NCBI GenBank assembly: GCA_964528875.1
Contig: CAZGUI010000075.1
Location: forward strand, 1 to 11,986
DNA length: 11,986 nucleotides
Reading direction: 5' to 3'
From: Bacteroides_E sp964528875
Lineage (GTDB): Bacteria; Bacteroidota; Bacteroidia; Bacteroidales; Bacteroidaceae
Positions within the stretch are counted from its first letter, which is position 1. Every line of letters begins with the position of its first letter. Below are positions 3,722 to 11,067 of the stretch, one piece after another. A program made the position numbers and the translations under genes. The notes below the pieces were generated by a model. It searched no databases and had not been told where the DNA came from. It saw only the letters and a program-made list of their open reading frames with translations.

Positions 3722-6672
3722 GCTTTCAAAAAGAAAAAAATGAGTTAAAAAATCTAGTGAAAGTGTATTCTGAAAACTTACCATATTATTTGGATACAAA
3801 AAATAACTTTAATGAACAAATGACCAGACAGCAATATATAGATGTTTTTTTAAAATTATTAGGTTGGGATATTTCGAACCCTAAAGGTCTTTCTTTTAGA
3901 GAAAGAGAAATTGTTGCCGAGGAGTATTCTGTGGCAAGTTCAAAAGATAGACCAGATTATACAATAAGAATGAATGGAATGAGCAAGTTCTTTGTTGAGG
4001 CGAAAAAAGTAAGTGTAGATATTAGTAAAGACCATGATTCCGCTATTCAGGCAAGAAGATATGGCTGGAATGCAGGCCATGATATTTCAATACTTACTAA
4101 TTTTCAGTATTTAGCTATCTACGTAACCTATGAAATGCCAGTAAAGGGTGAAAAAGTAAGTAAGTATAGGTATAAATTATATCACTATACAGAATACGAG
4201 GAAAAATTTGAAGAAATATATAAATTAATTTCTAGAGAGAGTATTCTTAATGGAGACTTTGATAGATGGATTAGAAAAGTTAAGCCAGAAGAAGCAACGA
4301 AGCTATCGCTAGACAACGTTTTTCTTGAACAATTAAATGAATGGCGAGTATTAGTAGCAAATGATTTGCTTTCACAAGGTTACGATATTAACTCATATGG
4401 TGATCTAAATGAATCAATTCAAACATTCTTAAATCAATTGGTATTCTTAAGATTCGTTGAGGACAATAAATACGAGACGTCATATAAGTTAAAAGAAGAA
4501 ATATTGAAACATGAAAATTATAAGGAATATTTTAAAGAACTTGATAAAAAATATAATTCAGAACTCTTTTTAGAGTCAAAAATAATTAATGATTTAAGTA
4601 ATGTAGCACTAACTCAAATTGTAGATAACCTATACTTTCCTAATGTATCTTATGATTTTTCTGTTATAGAGTTAAGTATTTTAAGTAAGATATATGAAAA
4701 TTTTTTGCAAGAAGAAATTGTTATTAGTAATGGAATTGCTGTGCTTGAAAAAACAAAAAGTGCAAAAATAAAATCTGTAAAATCAACCCCAGATGAACTA
4801 GTTGTTGCAATTGTTAAACAAGCCTTAGATCCATTAGTTAAGGATAAAAATATTAACGAAATACTGAATTTGAAGATTGCCGATATAGCAGTTGGTTCAG
4901 GAATTTTTTTAATCGAAGTTTATAACTACTTAGAACAACATTTGGTTGATCTTTATGCACGTAAACATAATGTATTTCCAGATGAAAAATTGGTCCCTTT
5001 TTCTGTAAAAAAACAACTAGTACAGAAAGTGTTATGGGGGTTTGATATTAATAATCAAGCAGTTCAATTAACTAGATTTTCTTTGTTATTGCGATTGTTA
5101 TCCAATGAGAATAAGGAAAGAATAGAGGAAGTAATGCCAATTCTTCCTTCACTTCAAAATAATATAGTATGTGCAAACGGATTAATTACAAATGAAGATT
5201 TTGATGTAACTTGTGTTTCACGTGAAGAGTTATTTGAAATAATGCCTATGAATTCGAGAGAGGAAAAGAATTATAGATTTGATGCTGTGGTTGGGAATCC
5301 ACCTTATTTGATGACGGAAGATATTAAAAACTCAACACCTGAAGTAGAAATCGATTCATATAAAAGAAAATTTAAAAGTGTATTTAAACAATATGATAAG
5401 TATTTTTTATTTATTGAAAGGTCACTTCAATTATTAAAAAATGATGGAGTTTCGGTTTTACTTGTACCTAATAAGTTTTTCACTAATAACGCAGGGGAAA
5501 AACTTAGAGAGCTCTTAATGGAAAATGGTTTTATAGATAAAATTTATGATTTCGGTGTAATGCAACTATTTAATGGTGTTATTAATTATGTATCTGTTCT
5601 AAAGTTAGTAAAGAATAAAAAGAATAGTTTCGAATATATTATAGTTTCAAACATAGGGGATGTTTACAAAAATAAACAAGGGTTAGTTTATCAAGTTGAA
5701 AATCTAGAAAAAGAATATTGGTTTCTTACTGGTGATGAAGAATTTAAAGAACAATACGATTATACTATGGAGAATTTTCCTTGTATTGAAGAAGAAATTG
5801 AGGCTACTAACGGGATACAGACTAGTAAAAATTCGGTTTATGTAATTAAAGAGAATGAAATACTTCGTGAAGATAATAATATTATTTTCTTTAAAAAAAA
5901 TAATGTTCAATATGAAATTGAAAAGGGAATTTTACGAGAATATTATGCTCCACCTAAAGGTAAAGGGATAAAGAGATCCTATCAAAATATAAAAGCTACA
6001 GCTTATGTGGTATTTCCATATGTTAAGGGTGATTTAATTTCTGAAAATGAAATAAGAGTTAATTTCCCAAAAGCTTGGGAGTATTTAAATGCTTACAAAG
6101 AAGAATTGCTTCCAAAAAGCATGGGAGGAAAACGTGACGTTAAAGGAAGTAATGACGATGTTGAGTGGTATCAATTCGGAAGAACCCAGTGTTTAAAGGA
6201 AAATGATAGCGAAAAAATAATTGTAGGTGTTATGTCTAGTGAACCGAATTTTAATATTGATAGGAGCAACATGGCTTTTTCTTCTGGAGGAACAGCCGGA
6301 TATATATCTATTACGTTGAAGGAAGGCTCAGTTTATAGCCTGGAATATATTCAAGCATGGCTAAGTCATGAGTTCACAGATAGAATTTTTCAAATAATTG
6401 GTAGTGATTTCGAAGGTGGCTTCTATACTCATGGAACAGGGCTATACAAATCAATTCCACTTTTACCAATAAACTTTGATGAAAATCATGAAAAAAGTAT
6501 CCATGATGAAATAACTAGTTTGGTGAAGGAAATTACTCCTTTGAATAATGAAATCGAAGAAGAGACCGATCCAAAAAAAGAAAAATTATTAAAAATGGTA
6601 AAAAAGAATACGATTGATAAAATTAATAAAAAAATAGACGAATTATTTAAATTAAAGGTGAAAATCAAATGA
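3718..6672 (+). CDS. Type IIG restriction-methyltransferase, Eco57I-like (RM fusion)
   Basis: A 984-aa bifunctional enzyme that would cut unmodified DNA and methylate adenine using SAM. Residues 1-130 are a PD-(D/E)XK nuclease domain: D80 (RPDY), E94-A-K96 (FFVEAKK) and a downstream QARRY (Q111, Y115). Residues about 195-340 are a helical connector. The gamma-class N6-adenine methylase follows, with motif I DIAVGSGIF (389-397), GFDIN (441-445) and catalytic NPPY (527-530). The region about 700-930 is probably the target-recognition domain, and the last 60 residues are charged coiled coil. ATG 3718 (GGAGG 7 nt upstream) is preferred over ATG 3700. Its stop overlaps the next gene as ATGA. Eco57I enzyme is about 1,000 aa with the same order. 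The recognition site cannot be predicted. HsdM/HsdR and BREX PglX were considered, but no HsdS, helicase or BREX partner is present. Confidence 0.87.
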   Translation: MSFQKEKNELKNLVKVYSENLPYYLDTKNNFNEQMTRQQYIDVFLKLLGWDISNPKGLSFREREIVAEEYSVASSKDRPDYTIRMNGMSKFFVEAKKVSVDISKDHDSAIQARRYGWNAGHDISILTNFQYLAIYVTYEMPVKGEKVSKYRYKLYHYTEYEEKFEEIYKLISRESILNGDFDRWIRKVKPEEATKLSLDNVFLEQLNEWRVLVANDLLSQGYDINSYGDLNESIQTFLNQLVFLRFVEDNKYETSYKLKEEILKHENYKEYFKELDKKYNSELFLESKIINDLSNVALTQIVDNLYFPNVSYDFSVIELSILSKIYENFLQEEIVISNGIAVLEKTKSAKIKSVKSTPDELVVAIVKQALDPLVKDKNINEILNLKIADIAVGSGIFLIEVYNYLEQHLVDLYARKHNVFPDEKLVPFSVKKQLVQKVLWGFDINNQAVQLTRFSLLLRLLSNENKERIEEVMPILPSLQNNIVCANGLITNEDFDVTCVSREELFEIMPMNSREEKNYRFDAVVGNPPYLMTEDIKNSTPEVEIDSYKRKFKSVFKQYDKYFLFIERSLQLLKNDGVSVLLVPNKFFTNNAGEKLRELLMENGFIDKIYDFGVMQLFNGVINYVSVLKLVKNKKNSFEYIIVSNIGDVYKNKQGLVYQVENLEKEYWFLTGDEEFKEQYDYTMENFPCIEEEIEATNGIQTSKNSVYVIKENEILREDNNIIFFKKNNVQYEIEKGILREYYAPPKGKGIKRSYQNIKATAYVVFPYVKGDLISENEIRVNFPKAWEYLNAYKEELLPKSMGGKRDVKGSNDDVEWYQFGRTQCLKENDSEKIIVGVMSSEPNFNIDRSNMAFSSGGTAGYISITLKEGSVYSLEYIQAWLSHEFTDRIFQIIGSDFEGGFYTHGTGLYKSIPLLPINFDENHEKSIHDEITSLVKEITPLNNEIEEETDPKKEKLLKMVKKNTIDKINKKIDELFKLKVKIK

Positions 6673-8267
6673 ATGACAAGTCAAAACAAACTACAGAAAA
6701 ATTATATGGAGTGTTTTATACTCCATATGAAATAGTTGATTTTCTATCGAATTGGGCTACAGAAGATTTCCAAAGAATTGAAGTCTTAGAGCCTTCAGCA
6801 GGAGATGGAAGATTTGTTGAATATATTGTTAGTAAAAATAAGGACGCCAGTATAACAGCGGTTGAAATAGATTCTGTAGAATGTGAAAAAATTAGGAAAA
6901 TAAATAATACTAAAGTAATAAATGATGATTTTTATAATTTCTATGAAAGTGTTAAAGATAAAGGAATTCAATATGATGTTGTTATCGGGAATCCACCTTA
7001 TATTAGATATCAGTTTTTATCAGAAGAACAAAGAGATTATCAAAGTGATATTTTGAAACGTAATGGAATGAAGGCTAATAAGTTAATTAACTCGTGGGTA
7101 GCATTTACTGTTGCTGGTATAGAAATGTGCAAGTCTGGAGGTAAATTTGCTTTTGTTTTGCCAACAGACTTATTGCAAGTTTCGTATGCAAAAGAGCTTA
7201 GAAAATTTATTTTTAAGAAGTTAGAAACAGTAACAATCATTAGTTTTGATAGTATTGTTTTTGAAGGGATTCAGCAAGATGTAGTTCTTATTTTTGGTGT
7301 TAAAAGAAATTTAGAGGAAAAAGGAAATTTGATTCGCAACATACACTTGAAAGATATGTCCCAACTAACCAAAGACATTTCTTTAATCCCTTTTGAAAAT
7401 TATGAGTTTGATTATAGTGATAAATGGAGAAAATTTTTATTAAATAAAGATTTTTTGGAGTTTTATGAGGGAAGTTTCCTACATAATACTAATTCAATAA
7501 ATGATTTTGCCAATATAGAAGTTGGCATAACTACAGGTAATAATAAAGTTTTTGTAGTTGATGAACTAACAATAAATAATTACAAGTTAGACGAATACAA
7601 AGTTCCATTGATTGGAAGAAGTCTAGATGCTACAGGTTTGTTTTATACAAAAGATGATATAGAAAATAATAGCCGTAAAGGGCGAAAAGTCTGGTTATTA
7701 GATTTTAACAATAAGGAACTAAAGGAAGGAGCTCATCAATATATAAGGGATGTTGTAAATAGAAATGAACATCAAGGCTATAAGTTAGGTTTGAGACATA
7801 AGTGGTTTGAAATTCCTTCAATATGGATCCCAGAAGCTTTCTTACTTAGAAGAATGGGAAAATTTCCTAAGATTGTAAAAAATGCAGTAGAGGCTACAAG
7901 TACAGATACCTTTCATAGGGTAAAGTTCAAAAATAATGTAGATTTTAACAAGTTTCTAGTCTTATTCTATTCATCTGCTTGCTTATTAACATTTGAATTA
8001 GAAGGAAGAGTTTTTGGTGGCGGAGCTTTAGAAATTTTGCCTGGTGATTTGAAAAATATTAGATTACCTGTACTTGCAGACGATGGCGGAATAAATTTTG
8101 AAAAAGTATCTCAAGAATTAGATATAAAATTAAGACAAAAAGAAGATATTTCAGAGTTAGTAAAATGGGTAGATGAATTAATTCAACCTTATTCTAAATT
8201 TAACTCGACAGAGTTTAAACAAATTTATAATACTTGGGAAAACTTGAGAAAAAAAAGAACAGAATAA
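6669..8267 (+). CDS. Stand-alone N6-adenine DNA methyltransferase, M.Eco57I-like
   Basis: A 532-aa SAM-dependent methylase. Residues 14-26 (GVFYTPYEIVDFL) are motif X, 41-49 (EPSAGDGRF) motif I, 65-68 (VEID) motif II and 108-111 (NPPY) catalytic motif IV. The C-terminal half (about 265-510) resembles the specificity domain of TaqI-like enzymes, with the VEVGITTGNNKVF-type strand near 278 and RVFGGGALEILPGDLKNI near the end. No nuclease domain is present. The ATG overlaps the RM stop (ATGA), so synthesis is coupled. In Eco57I systems a separate methylase of about 540 aa protects both strands of the asymmetric site, while the RM enzyme methylates one; the same division is inferred here. It ends in an A8 tract in the penultimate codons. 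Confidence 0.87.
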   Translation: MNDKSKQTTEKLYGVFYTPYEIVDFLSNWATEDFQRIEVLEPSAGDGRFVEYIVSKNKDASITAVEIDSVECEKIRKINNTKVINDDFYNFYESVKDKGIQYDVVIGNPPYIRYQFLSEEQRDYQSDILKRNGMKANKLINSWVAFTVAGIEMCKSGGKFAFVLPTDLLQVSYAKELRKFIFKKLETVTIISFDSIVFEGIQQDVVLIFGVKRNLEEKGNLIRNIHLKDMSQLTKDISLIPFENYEFDYSDKWRKFLLNKDFLEFYEGSFLHNTNSINDFANIEVGITTGNNKVFVVDELTINNYKLDEYKVPLIGRSLDATGLFYTKDDIENNSRKGRKVWLLDFNNKELKEGAHQYIRDVVNRNEHQGYKLGLRHKWFEIPSIWIPEAFLLRRMGKFPKIVKNAVEATSTDTFHRVKFKNNVDFNKFLVLFYSSACLLTFELEGRVFGGGALEILPGDLKNIRLPVLADDGGINFEKVSQELDIKLRQKEDISELVKWVDELIQPYSKFNSTEFKQIYNTWENLRKKRTE

Positions 8268-8294
8268 TCTGTTGAAAACTGACAGTTGGGCTAG

Positions 8295-8302
8295 AAAGGA
8301 GG
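8295..8302 (+). promoter_or_regulatory. Strong ribosome-binding site of the Lamassu-like pair
   Basis: AAAGGAGG lies 7 nt before ATG 8310, inside a 42-nt gap after the methyltransferase. No promoter or terminator is visible in this gap; only a short palindrome (AACTGACAGTT, 8277-8287) occurs. Independent strong initiation fits a second functional module appended to the same transcript. Confidence 0.7.
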
Positions 8303-8309
8303 AGAGATT

Positions 8310-9335
8310 ATGAGCTATTCAGACTTCTATATGAGTTTACCATTAGATTTATCTGGGAGTAGGACTAAAAATAGATTTAGGGTTGAATTATTGTGGGGGA
8401 TTAGCAAACTAATTGATGCACATAAAATGTACGAAGACTTTACAGTTGTTTTTGATTTTAAATGTGACATTGAGCTACATTACCAAAATGGGCTTGATTT
8501 CTATCAAATAAAAACTAAAAACAAAGGGAATTATAGCCATAAAACTCTTACCTCTTGCCTAAAAACTTCTAATTCAGTTTTAGGAAAGCTATATGCCTTA
8601 TATAGCCCAGATCAGAAAATTAAACTAGCTATAGTTTGCAATAAACCTTTAAAAATAGGCAAAGAAGAGGATATTAGACCAGAAATTTGTATTGGTGAAC
8701 TAAAAACTGAGATTGTAGATGATATTGTAGAAAAACTTAAAGAAGAACTATCTTTAACTGAAGTGAACTTGGAAAATACTTTCTATATTTGTGATGGAAT
8801 GGATTTGCTTAATCCTCAGCATGCTATTTTAGGGAAGTTAGTGGAATCTTTTCAAGAAATAAAAAATGAAGAACCTAACAACCCAAATGCTTTATACAGA
8901 CTAGTATCAGAAACAGCTCAGAAAAAGGCTTCATATGAGATGGAAATAACTGATTATAGAGATGTTTTAAGTAAGAAGGGGATTTCAAAGAGTGATTTTG
9001 ATAAAATGTTAGAATCACATAGAAAAAAATCTGTTACTGGTATAGAACAGACTAAGGATTTTATAAAAACTTTATTACCAAAAGAGCGACGAATATATAA
9101 TAAAGCACTTACAGATTTATTGGAGAACGATCATAGTCATGATTTGAATATATTAAAAGTTTCAATATTTCAATTTATTGAGAGCAATGAGGATGAGTTA
9201 ACTAATGAGACTATTCTTATTAATGTATTAAGCCCAGTTTTTGATGAAGAATTTCCTGTAGAATATTCAAGGGAAATGAAAAATGTATTCTATCTTAGAC
9301 TGTTTTATATATATGTAGAGGGAGGTGAGGTTTAA
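8310..9335 (+). CDS. lmuA: DUF4297/Cap4-like nuclease, LmuA of a two-gene Lamassu system
   Basis: A 341-aa protein. The N-terminal 90 residues match the DUF4297 (Cap4-type) PD-(D/E)XK nuclease: the DLSGSRTKNRFRVELLWG start, then a core of D53 (CDIELHYQ) and Q66-I-K68 (FYQIKTK), the Q-x-K form typical of this family. Residues 120-341 are mostly helical and lack a SAVED domain, so this is not a CBASS Cap4. In Lamassu, LmuA is the toxic nuclease held by the SMC partner until phage DNA is sensed. Its stop overlaps the start of the SMC-like gene by one base (TAATG), which supports a stoichiometric complex. No LmuC-like gene lies on either side, as in the original two-gene Lamassu. The family call rests on motif and context without alignment. 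Confidence 0.75.
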   Translation: MSYSDFYMSLPLDLSGSRTKNRFRVELLWGISKLIDAHKMYEDFTVVFDFKCDIELHYQNGLDFYQIKTKNKGNYSHKTLTSCLKTSNSVLGKLYALYSPDQKIKLAIVCNKPLKIGKEEDIRPEICIGELKTEIVDDIVEKLKEELSLTEVNLENTFYICDGMDLLNPQHAILGKLVESFQEIKNEEPNNPNALYRLVSETAQKKASYEMEITDYRDVLSKKGISKSDFDKMLESHRKKSVTGIEQTKDFIKTLLPKERRIYNKALTDLLENDHSHDLNILKVSIFQFIESNEDELTNETILINVLSPVFDEEFPVEYSREMKNVFYLRLFYIYVEGGEV

Positions 9336-11026
9336 TGAATGTTATTTTCGAAAAAATATATATATTTGACATACTTTCAAAGCAAGCTTTTACCACAAAA
9401 TTTGAAGAAGGGTTAAATGTTGTAACATCTAGTAGTATTGATGGTACAGATAGAGGTAAATCGGTTTTGTTGCGTAGTTTATACCATGTCTTAGGAGCCG
9501 ATGCGTACTTTGATAAGAAATGGAAAAATGAGGACAAAGTTTACCTTTTAGAATTTCGGATAGATTCAAAAAAATACTTTATTTATAGGCACAAAAGGGT
9601 ATTTAAAATATTTGATAGTTTGTTAAATATTATTTTTCAAACTTCCTCACGAAATGAACTCTCAGAGTTTTTAAGTAGCCTCTGGTCTTTTGTGCTTTTC
9701 TTACCAAATAAAAAAACAGAGAAGCTAGAAATCGCTCCTCCTGCATACACATATGTTATGAATTTTATTGATCAAGACAAGTATGATGGAACAAATTTTA
9801 ATTCTTTTAAAAACCTTACACAGTATTCTAATTTTAAGCCATATGTTATTTACTCTCAGCTTGGCATTTATGATAGACAATATTTTGAAAGAGTAAATCA
9901 GAAACAAAACATACAAGACAAAATAAAAGAATCTGAATTAAAGTACGAAAAATCCAATGAAATGAAGGAGAAAACATCACTATTATTAGGTAATGTGATA
10001 GTTCCAGAAAATATTAAAGAGCTAGAAAAAGAATTAAGTATTAGATCTAAAGAGTATAATGAACTGCTTAAGTCTATGAATGAGTTAAGATTCGGATTGA
10101 CGAATCTTCGCAACGAGAAGTTCGAGTTAGAGGTTGCCCTTAATCAAATCAAGAAATTTAAAAACAATAAAGAAAAAGAAATTAGAAGTATATTGAAGCA
10201 GGATATTTGTCCTGAATGTCATTCTGTTATAAGTGACACTACGGATTTAAGGAGTAAAAGATATAACTCTATAGAAGATTCTATGCATATAGGTGATAGT
10301 ATCTATGAGGATTTAGAAAAAGTTAAGCATAAAATAAAATCAGCTGAATCTTCTTATATCGGACTTTCAGAGCGAATGGAATCGTATAAAAAAAATATAA
10401 ATATTACGAAAAATGAAATTGATAATTACGCAAGTTATATAGGTTTGAACAATCTCTATAAAAGTTTAAATGATGATATGTTCTCAGAATATCAAATTCA
10501 AACAGAATTAAATGACAGACTGGAAATAATTGAGGAGAAATTAAAAAAAGTTGCAGAAGATAAGGCAAATCTAAATAAAAAGTACTATGAGATGATTGAC
10601 AAATTAGTTCTTAAATTTGGTTTGAATGAACTTGAGGAGAGTCAGTATAAGTCTGTGATTAGAGTATTTTGTTCTAGTGGAAGTAATAAGCCTATTTCAA
10701 CGGTAATTTGGTATTTCACACTAAATAATTTAAAAAAATATTATGACAGAGATTCTTTATCGTTGCCTATGGTATTAGATAGTCCTAAGAATGCAGAGAT
10801 GGATTACGATAAGGAACAAGCTTTAATAGAATACATTCTTGAAGAGGCACCGAATTATAGCCAATTAATATTTTCATCAATAGGCTTTAATCCAAAAGAT
10901 TTTAGATACGATGGGAATATTAAAATTATAGAATTAAATAATTCTAAATATCAGTTGTTAGACGAAAAAACCTATTGTGAAAATGAAGAATTATTAGAGC
11001 TAGTAATTAATTTACAACTAATTTAA
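9335..11026 (+). CDS. lmuB: SMC/Rad50-like ATPase with zinc-hook motif, LmuB of a two-gene Lamassu system
   Basis: A 563-aa protein. The N-terminal ATPase half carries an atypical Walker A (residues 36-43, DGTDRGKS, with Asp in place of the first Gly). Long coiled coils (about 185-290 and 315-425) flank a Rad50-like CPEC (C292-C295), a candidate zinc hook for dimerisation. The C-terminal half has a signature-like SSGSNKPIS (447-455) and Walker B LPMVLDSP (477-484). SMC-type ATPases of Lamassu are thought to sense foreign DNA ends or structures and release the LmuA nuclease. GGAGGTGAGG (9321-9330) lies just upstream of ATG 9335, which overlaps the lmuA stop. ABC-three-component ATPases are relatives; the adjacent DUF4297 gene favours Lamassu. 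A stem-loop follows directly. Confidence 0.77.
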   Translation: MNVIFEKIYIFDILSKQAFTTKFEEGLNVVTSSSIDGTDRGKSVLLRSLYHVLGADAYFDKKWKNEDKVYLLEFRIDSKKYFIYRHKRVFKIFDSLLNIIFQTSSRNELSEFLSSLWSFVLFLPNKKTEKLEIAPPAYTYVMNFIDQDKYDGTNFNSFKNLTQYSNFKPYVIYSQLGIYDRQYFERVNQKQNIQDKIKESELKYEKSNEMKEKTSLLLGNVIVPENIKELEKELSIRSKEYNELLKSMNELRFGLTNLRNEKFELEVALNQIKKFKNNKEKEIRSILKQDICPECHSVISDTTDLRSKRYNSIEDSMHIGDSIYEDLEKVKHKIKSAESSYIGLSERMESYKKNINITKNEIDNYASYIGLNNLYKSLNDDMFSEYQIQTELNDRLEIIEEKLKKVAEDKANLNKKYYEMIDKLVLKFGLNELEESQYKSVIRVFCSSGSNKPISTVIWYFTLNNLKKYYDRDSLSLPMVLDSPKNAEMDYDKEQALIEYILEEAPNYSQLIFSSIGFNPKDFRYDGNIKIIELNNSKYQLLDEKTYCENEELLELVINLQLI

Positions 11027-11067
11027 GGATAAGGAAGTGGGAACTTTATCGCTCCACTTCCTTATTC
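11027..11067. terminator. Long stem-loop between the convergent SMC-like and relaxase genes
   Basis: GGATAAGGAAGTGG (11027-11040) pairs with CCACTTCCTTATTC (11054-11067) in a 14-bp stem with one G-T wobble and a 13-nt loop. It begins right after the SMC-like stop, and its right arm is coding sequence for the relaxase C-terminus. Neither strand has a clear T-run, so it is an imperfect bidirectional terminator at best; it may instead protect mRNA ends. Confidence 0.5.

Noticed and set aside
5893..5900. A8 tract in the RM gene (and another at 8249-8256 near the methylase end) as phase-variation switches
   Set aside because: Runs of 7-8 A or T are common in such AT-rich DNA, both frames are intact, and the second would alter only the last few residues. 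Population sequencing would be needed to revive the idea.
3718..8267. BREX (PglX) or type I HsdM reading of the methylases
   Set aside because: No HsdS, HsdR helicase, PglZ, BrxC or BrxL gene is nearby; the first protein has its own N-terminal PD-(D/E)XK nuclease and the sizes match an Eco57I-type pair.
8277..8287. AACTG-A-CAGTT palindrome before the lmuA-like gene as an operator
   Set aside because: The half-sites are only 5 bp and no promoter lies beside it; an 11-bp palindrome of this kind can occur by chance.
8310..9335. CBASS Cap4 effector
   Set aside because: The DUF4297 nuclease is shared, but there is no SAVED domain and no CD-NTase gene in the window; the SMC partner indicates Lamassu.
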